NCBI GenBank assembly: GCA_048499805.1 | Contig: JASNZF010000002.1 | Location: 496,001 to 560,000 of the forward strand | DNA: 64,000 nt | From: JAWXBA01 sp048499805 | GTDB taxonomy: Bacteria; Gemmatimonadota; Gemmatimonadetes; Gemmatimonadales; GWC2-71-9 | Direction of reading: 5' to 3' | Shown here: in pieces, positions 59,320 to 64,000 of the stretch | How positions within the stretch are numbered: the stretch's first letter is position 1 | Layout: each line of letters opens with the position of its first letter | Translations under genes and position numbers: made by a program | The notes under the pieces: generated by a model | Databases searched by the model: none | Told to the model about the DNA's origin: nothing | The model's input: only the letters and a program-made list of their open reading frames with translations

Positions 59320-60594
59320 ATGCGACGTTGCCTCAGTTCCCTCGGCCTCTTGCTGCTGATCGCCCTGCCGCTTGGGGCGCACGCCCAGGCCCCTTCGCCC
59401 ATCCTGCTCAAGCCGATGGCGGTATTCGACGGGGAAACCAGTCGGCCGGGGTGGGTCGTGCTGGTGCGCGGCGACAAGATCGAGGCTGCGGGACCGAGCG
59501 CCTCCGTGACGCTGCCACCCGGCACCCTGTTGATCGACCTGCCCGGGTTGACGCTGATGCCGGGGATGATCGAGGGGCATACCCACCTCTTCCTTCACCC
59601 CTACAATGAGGCGTCCTGGAACGACCAGGTCCTCAAGGAGCCGGAGGCGCTGCGGGTGGCCCGGGCCACGGTCCATGCACGATCCACCCTGCTGGCCGGG
59701 TTTACGACGGCCAGGGACCTCGGGACCGAGGGGGCCGGCTATGCCGATGCTGGGCTCAAGCGAGCCATCGACGAGGGGATCATCCTGGGCCCTCGCCTGC
59801 TGATCTCCTCGCGGGCGATCGTCGCCACCGGCTCCTACGGCCCCACCGGCTTCGTGGACTCGGTCCCGGCCCCGCTGGGCGCCGAGGCCGCCGATGGCCG
59901 GGAGCTGGAACGGGTGGTGCGCGACCAGATCGGCCATGGCGCCGACGTCATCAAGGTCTACGCCGATTATCGCTGGGGGCCCGCCGGCGAGGCCCGGCCG
60001 ACCTTCTCGATCGCCGAGCTGACCACCATCGTGGAGACGGCCAAGTCGTCGGGGCGTCCGGTGGTGGCGCATGCCTCGACCGCCGAGGGGATGCGCCGGG
60101 CGGTCATGGCCGGGGTCGAGACGATCGAGCACGGCGATGGCGGGACCGCGGAGGTGTTCCGGCTCATGGCCCAGCGGCGGGTGGCGCTCTGCCCGACGAT
60201 TGCCGCCGGCGACGCGATCTCCCGCTACGCGGGGTGGGTGCCGGGGAACGGCCCCGAGCCGGCCCGGATCACCGCCAAGAAGGCCAGCGTCAAGGCGGCG
60301 ATCGCCGCCCGGGTCCCGCTCTGCGTCGGGGGCGACGCCGGGGTCTTCCGTCACGGCGACAACGCCCGCGAGATCGAGCTGATGGTGGAGTACGGGGTGC
60401 CGATCCGGGCGGCGCTCACCGCCGCCACGTCGGGCAATGCCCGGCTGTTTCACCTCGAAAACCAGGTCGGCAAGGTGGCCAAGGGGCTGGTGGCCGACCT
60501 GATCGCGGTCGAGGGCGACCCGCTCACCGACATCACCGCGCTGCGCCGGGTCCAGATGGTGATGCAGGGCGGGGTGGTGCATCATCGGCGGTAG
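59320..60594 (+). CDS. Secreted amidohydrolase (imidazolonepropionase-like)
   Basis: A 424-residue exported metal-dependent hydrolase: signal (LGLLLLIALPLGAHA), the metal motif GMIEGHTHLFLHPYN, a middle region with FTTARDLGTEGAG and VIKVYADYRWG, His ligands in VVAHAS and TIEHGDGG, and the catalytic Asp in VGGDAG. Secreted members hydrolyse peptides or cyclic amides. Such genes are numerous in Gemmatimonadota and related soil bacteria; the substrate is not evident. Confidence 0.9.
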   Translation: MRRCLSSLGLLLLIALPLGAHAQAPSPILLKPMAVFDGETSRPGWVVLVRGDKIEAAGPSASVTLPPGTLLIDLPGLTLMPGMIEGHTHLFLHPYNEASWNDQVLKEPEALRVARATVHARSTLLAGFTTARDLGTEGAGYADAGLKRAIDEGIILGPRLLISSRAIVATGSYGPTGFVDSVPAPLGAEAADGRELERVVRDQIGHGADVIKVYADYRWGPAGEARPTFSIAELTTIVETAKSSGRPVVAHASTAEGMRRAVMAGVETIEHGDGGTAEVFRLMAQRRVALCPTIAAGDAISRYAGWVPGNGPEPARITAKKASVKAAIAARVPLCVGGDAGVFRHGDNAREIELMVEYGVPIRAALTAATSGNARLFHLENQVGKVAKGLVADLIAVEGDPLTDITALRRVQMVMQGGVVHHRR

Positions 60595-60633
60595 GTGAAG
60601 AGGGAATGGGGAGGGGAGCATGGAGACGTTGGC

Positions 60634-60661
60634 TTGAGTCGCGCCCCAAGGGTGGTAAGTT
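60634..60661 (+). promoter_or_regulatory. Candidate promoter of the kinase gene
   Basis: TTGAGT (60634-60639), a 16-base spacer and TAAGTT (60656-60661, in TAAGTTTAG). The same two boxes with the same spacing recur at 63924-63951. It lies about 95-125 bases before the kinase frame. Confidence 0.5.
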
Positions 60662-60679
60662 TAGTGCTTGGGCATTTCA

Positions 60680-60730
60680 GTTTCGTCCGTCCTGTCCGCC
60701 TTGTCCGCCCCGTCCGTCCTGTCCGTCCTC
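60680..60730. repeat. Short imperfect GTCCGTCCT tandem repeat
   Basis: Imperfect 9-10-base units of the type GTCCGTCCT, TTGTCCGCC and CCGTCCGTC run between the promoter-like element and the kinase gene, in what should be its leader. Confidence 0.6.
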
Positions 60731-60788
60731 GCAGCCATGAGCAGGGGAGGCTCCGCTGCACGACCTCCGCAGTCGAATCGAGCAGGCT

Positions 60789-63700
60789 TTGGCCGGTACC
60801 TATCGCCTGGAACGGGAACTGGGTGGTGGCGGGATGTCCCGGACTTACGTTGCCGTTGAGGAGGCGTTCAATCGCCGGGTCGTGATCAAGGTGCTGGCTC
60901 CGGAACTCCTGGCGGGGTTGTCGGTGGAGCGGTTCCGGCGCGAGATCCTCCTGGCGGCCCAGTTGCAGCATCCCCACGTGGTCCCGGTCCTGAGCGCGGG
61001 CGATATCGACGGCCTGCCCTGGTTCACGATGCCCTACGTGGACGGTGACTCGCTCCGGCAGCGGCTGGCCGAGGGCCCGGTCGGGATCGGGGAGGCGGTC
61101 AGCATCCTTCGCGATGTGGCCCGGGCCCTGGCCTACGCCCACCGCCACGGCATTGTCCACCGCGACATCAAGCCCGACAACGTGCTGCTCTCCTCGGGGA
61201 GCGCCACCGTCACCGACTTCGGGATTGCCAAGGCGATCAGCGCCGCGCGGGGCAGCGGGCAGGACCTCGGCGGGACGCTGACCCAGGTCGGCACCTCGAT
61301 TGGCACCCCGACCTACATGGCCCCGGAGCAGGCGCTCGGCGACCCGAATACCGATCACCGTGCCGACATCTATTCCTACGGCGCGATGGCGTATGAGCTG
61401 CTGAGCGGGCGGCCCCCCTTCCAGGCCGATTCGCCCACCAAGCTCGTCGCCGCCCATCTGGGCGAGGCGCCCGGGGATGTCGCGGCGCTGCGACCAGACT
61501 GTCCGCCGTTGCTGGCGGAACTGGTGATGCGGTGCCTCGCGAAGGATGCCGACCAGCGCCCCCAGCAGGCCGGCGACCTGGTGCGGGTATTGGACACGAT
61601 CACCTCGAGCGGCTCGGGCGCCACGGCACCCTCCATCCTGCGCGGCGGCCGGATTCCCCTTGGCAAGGCGTTGGGACTCTGGGCGGCCGCGACGGCCGGG
61701 GTCGCGCTCACCGCATGGGCGGCCAGCGATGTGATCGGGCTCCCCGACTGGGTGTTGCCGGGTTCCCTCGGGGTGATGATGGCGGGGCTTCCCGTGATCC
61801 TCCTGACCGCCTATGTGCAGCGGACGGCGTTCCGTGCCTTCACCGCGACGCCGAACCGACCCACGGGCACGGCTCCGAGTCCGCAGGGGACGATGGCGAC
61901 GCTCGCCCTCAAGGCGAGCCCCCACCTCTCGTGGCGCCGCGCCTGGCTGGGCGGCGCGATGGCGGTGGGGGCATTCGCCGTTCTCGTCATCGGCTTCATG
62001 GTGCTCCGGGCGTTGGGCATCGGCCCGATGGGGTCGCTGCAGGGCCGGGGTGTGCTCGGCGCGCGCGAGGTGTTGGTGGTGGCGGACTTCCGCGGCCCGT
62101 CCGCCGACGCGGAACTGGGCCCTACCGTAGCCGAAGCATTGCGCACCGATCTCGGCCAATCCCAGGCGTTCACGGTCTTGAGCCGGGCCACCCTCCGGGA
62201 GATCCTGGGGATGATGGGGCGCTCTGCGGAGAGCGCCGTGCCATTCGATGTCGCACGGGAAATCGCCACCCGGGAGGGCGCCAAGGCGGTGCTCGACGGC
62301 GAGGTCGTGCGCCTGGGCCAGGGCTACGTGCTCTCGGCCCGCCTAGTTGGGGCGGTTGATGGTGCCGAACTCGCCACCTTCCGGGAGGAGGCGTCCAACG
62401 ACGACGCCCTGCTCCCGTCGCTGGGGCGGCTGGCGCGCGCCATCCGGGAGCGCTCGGGCGAGTCGCTCCGGGCGATTCGAGCCAGCAACCCCCTCGAACG
62501 CGTGACGACGCCGTCCTTGCCGGCGCTGCGCAAGTACGTGGAGGGCCAGCGCCTGCATGAGGTGGGCGGGGACACCGAGCGGGCCCTGAGCCTGCTGCGG
62601 GAAGCGGTTGCCCTTGATACGGCGTTCGCGATGGCGTGGCGGAAGATTGCCGTCATCCTGAACACCCAGGGCTCCGATCGCGAGGGCGCGCTCGTCGCGA
62701 TCGATAACGCCTACCGCCACCGAAAGCGCGCCACCGAGTTCGAGCAGCTGCTCGCCGAGGCGTACTATTTCACCGATGGCCGGGCGCCGGACTGGACCCA
62801 GGCCATTGCGGCGTACGATCGGGCCATGCAGCTCGACTCCACCAGCAGCACGGTCCTCAACAACTCGGCACGGCTGCTGATCGAGGAGCGGGACTACGAG
62901 GCGGCGGAGGCGCGCTTCCGTCGCGTCGTCGCGCTTCCCGTGACGTTCGCCGGGGCCTTCACGAATCTCCTGCGGGTCCAGGTCCAGCTGAAGCGAGCGC
63001 CCGCCGTGCTGGACACCACGGTCCAGCTGCTGCGGGCTCGCTACCCCACCTCGGGTGAACTGTGGCACGCTGAAGCGTTGGCAGCCTGGGGCAATGGAGA
63101 TGTCGCGCTGATGGACTCGATCAGCCGGGCGGCATACCAGGCGACCGGGTCAAGCGGGCAGCGCATCAACGCGGCCTGGTATGCCGGTGCGCTCGCCGAC
63201 ATGCAGGGTCGACCGGTTGAAGGCTTGCGGTGGACCGCGCGTGCCACGGCCCTGCTGGCCCAGCTCCAGGACCCCGCCAGCGCGCGATTTGGCGCAGCCT
63301 ATGATTCCGCGTACTACGCGGCGCACTTCGGGCGGGACCCGGTCGCGGCACGCCGGTTCCTGTCCCGCGCGCCGATAGATGCCGTTCCCCCGGCCGACCG
63401 GCGCTGGCGGGATCTGGCCATGCTCGCAGTCATCATGGAGGACGGTGCCCTGGCACGCCAGGCGCTCAACGGGTTCGAGCGAGACCTCGCCTCATCCAAT
63501 CCGCAGCCGGAGGCCACCCGGTCCTGGTTTGCCGGCCAAGCTGCCCTCGCGTCGGGGGACCCCGCCGGTGCTGTGCCGCACCTGCTGCGGGCCGCGGATC
63601 GCCAATGGGGAGATGACAGGATGCGCACACTTGCCGCGGTTGGCCTCGCCTATGACAGGAGCGGCGAGGCCGACTCCGCCATCGTGCTCTACGAGCAGGC

Positions 63701-63920
63701 GGTGAACGAGTACTCGTTCGTGCCCTTCGGACCGGCAGAGTGGCTGCCGCGCATCCATTACCGCCTGGGCGAGCTGTATGAGGCCCGAGGGGATGTGGAC
63801 AAGGCCATTGCCAACTACGCCCGGTTCGTGAACCTCTGGCGCGATGCCGACGCCGCGCTTCAGCCCCAGGTGCGCGAGGCGAGCCGGCGGCTGGAGCGGG
63901 TCAGGGCCGGGAGGGGCTAG
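60789..63920 (+). CDS. Serine/threonine protein kinase with TPR-like C-terminus
   Basis: A 1043-residue membrane kinase. Kinase domain (about residues 1-265): Gly loop GGGGMSRTYVA, Lys in VVIKVLA, HRD in HGIVHRDIKPDNVLL, DFG in VTDFGIAKA, and MAPEQ. Membrane segments follow at about 295-345 and 390-412. Beyond is a region with VLVVADFRGPS and an array of TPR-like helices to the end. This layout is characteristic of large kinase sets in Gemmatimonadota. The frame starts with TTG at 60789; a CTG at 60756 in frame is preceded by GGGGAGG and would add the family N-terminus HDLRSRIEQAL, so it may be the true start. Confidence 0.9.
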   Translation: MAGTYRLERELGGGGMSRTYVAVEEAFNRRVVIKVLAPELLAGLSVERFRREILLAAQLQHPHVVPVLSAGDIDGLPWFTMPYVDGDSLRQRLAEGPVGIGEAVSILRDVARALAYAHRHGIVHRDIKPDNVLLSSGSATVTDFGIAKAISAARGSGQDLGGTLTQVGTSIGTPTYMAPEQALGDPNTDHRADIYSYGAMAYELLSGRPPFQADSPTKLVAAHLGEAPGDVAALRPDCPPLLAELVMRCLAKDADQRPQQAGDLVRVLDTITSSGSGATAPSILRGGRIPLGKALGLWAAATAGVALTAWAASDVIGLPDWVLPGSLGVMMAGLPVILLTAYVQRTAFRAFTATPNRPTGTAPSPQGTMATLALKASPHLSWRRAWLGGAMAVGAFAVLVIGFMVLRALGIGPMGSLQGRGVLGAREVLVVADFRGPSADAELGPTVAEALRTDLGQSQAFTVLSRATLREILGMMGRSAESAVPFDVAREIATREGAKAVLDGEVVRLGQGYVLSARLVGAVDGAELATFREEASNDDALLPSLGRLARAIRERSGESLRAIRASNPLERVTTPSLPALRKYVEGQRLHEVGGDTERALSLLREAVALDTAFAMAWRKIAVILNTQGSDREGALVAIDNAYRHRKRATEFEQLLAEAYYFTDGRAPDWTQAIAAYDRAMQLDSTSSTVLNNSARLLIEERDYEAAEARFRRVVALPVTFAGAFTNLLRVQVQLKRAPAVLDTTVQLLRARYPTSGELWHAEALAAWGNGDVALMDSISRAAYQATGSSGQRINAAWYAGALADMQGRPVEGLRWTARATALLAQLQDPASARFGAAYDSAYYAAHFGRDPVAARRFLSRAPIDAVPPADRRWRDLAMLAVIMEDGALARQALNGFERDLASSNPQPEATRSWFAGQAALASGDPAGAVPHLLRAADRQWGDDRMRTLAAVGLAYDRSGEADSAIVLYEQAVNEYSFVPFGPAEWLPRIHYRLGELYEARGDVDKAIANYARFVNLWRDADAALQPQVREASRRLERVRAGRG

Positions 63921-63923
63921 AGG

Positions 63924-63951
63924 TTGAGTCGTGGCCGGATCGGATTAAGTT
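63924..63951 (+). promoter_or_regulatory. Second copy of the TTGAGT/TAAGTT promoter-like element
   Basis: TTGAGT (63924-63929) and TAAGTT (63946-63951), 16 bases apart, just after the kinase stop. Its gene would begin beyond the window edge. The 9-base-pair hairpin at 63961-63981 follows directly. Confidence 0.45.
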
Positions 63952-63960
63952 TGGGCCCTG

Positions 63961-63981
63961 CCGCCGCCCACGGGGCGGCGG
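63961..63981 (+). terminator. GC-rich hairpin after the kinase gene
   Basis: CCGCCGCCC and GGGCGGCGG form a 9-base-pair stem with a three-base loop. No T-run is seen before the window ends, so it may be a transcription stop for the kinase gene or a leader structure for the next one. Confidence 0.35.
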
Positions 63982-64000
63982 GCCTGGACAGGTGTCCGAG

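Noticed and set aside
1..64000. tRNA, rRNA or riboswitch elements
   Set aside because: I saw no tRNA cloverleaf, rRNA-like stretch or recognisable riboswitch on reading either strand; a dedicated covariance search was not possible.

Overview
The window is high-GC bacterial DNA. The right end carries a serine/threonine kinase with a C-terminal TPR region (about 60.8-63.9 kb), a secreted amidohydrolase and plastocyanin-like proteins. This combination is common in Gemmatimonadota, so I infer a Gemmatimonadota-like chromosome, but no rRNA or ribosomal marker is present to prove it. About 1-57 kb is a composite heavy-metal resistance island. The last ~6 kb (from ~57.8 kb) looks like ordinary backbone with short intergenic tandem repeats.

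Layout. 0-2.7 kb: a minus-strand operon arsR - small secreted protein - tolC - RND adaptor, with the pump off the left edge. 3.2-6.6 kb: a Zn/Cd/Pb P1B-2 ATPase, an Lgt-like protein, a truncated lspA and the 3' relic of a second ATPase, bounded by a 56-bp direct repeat. 6.8-13.8 kb: first Cu/Ag pump operon (small secreted protein, cusC, cusB, cusA, Met-rich lipoprotein). 14.4-17.1 kb: mercury operon merR-merT-merP-merA with a clear MerR operator, preceded by an IS3-type relic. 17.3-21.4 kb: a 40-residue membrane peptide, a broken DUF4396 gene, a duplicated copB 5' fragment and an intact CPH-type copB ATPase. 21.4-29.5 kb: patatin, type II GAPDH, lycopene-cyclase-domain protein, SRPBCC protein, a sigma54 two-component pair and a geranylgeranyl-reductase-family flavoprotein. 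29.7-36.8 kb: copA ATPase, cupredoxin, YHS protein, a nuclease-fold-like unknown, a methyltransferase, Spy/CpxP-like, DUF411, DUF2933, DUF5676 and an ICMT-like enzyme. 36.9-41.1 kb: LOG protein, small peptide, lipoprotein, glycosyltransferase relic, cardiolipin synthase and a second YHS protein. 41.2-49.9 kb: second Cu/Ag pump operon ending in a P-II-like gene, then convergent cusRS-type regulators. 50.3-56.9 kb: multicopper oxidase, outer-membrane CopB, CopC-CopD fusion, DUF4198 protein and three tandem SnoaL/DUF4440-like secreted proteins. 57.1-64 kb: VOC enzyme, glycine-rich anchored protein, plastocyanin-like protein, amidohydrolase and the kinase.

How it works together. Copper and silver are handled in layers: cytoplasmic export (CopA, CopB), periplasm-to-outside export (two CusCBA pumps), periplasmic oxidation and binding (multicopper oxidase, CopB/C/D, cupredoxins, DUF411, Spy-like and Met/His-rich small proteins). 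Zn/Cd/Pb export (P1B-2 ATPase plus the ArsR-controlled RND at the left edge) and mercury uptake/reduction are added. Control is by ArsR, MerR, an OmpR-type two-component pair, a sigma54 pair and possibly the P-II-like protein. Relics of duplicated ATPase, lspA, copB, small-peptide and nuclease-like genes show repeated duplication and decay. The least understood parts are the small secreted proteins heading each RND operon, the nuclease-fold-like gene of the copA operon, and the lipid/isoprenoid and GAPDH module at 21-29 kb.
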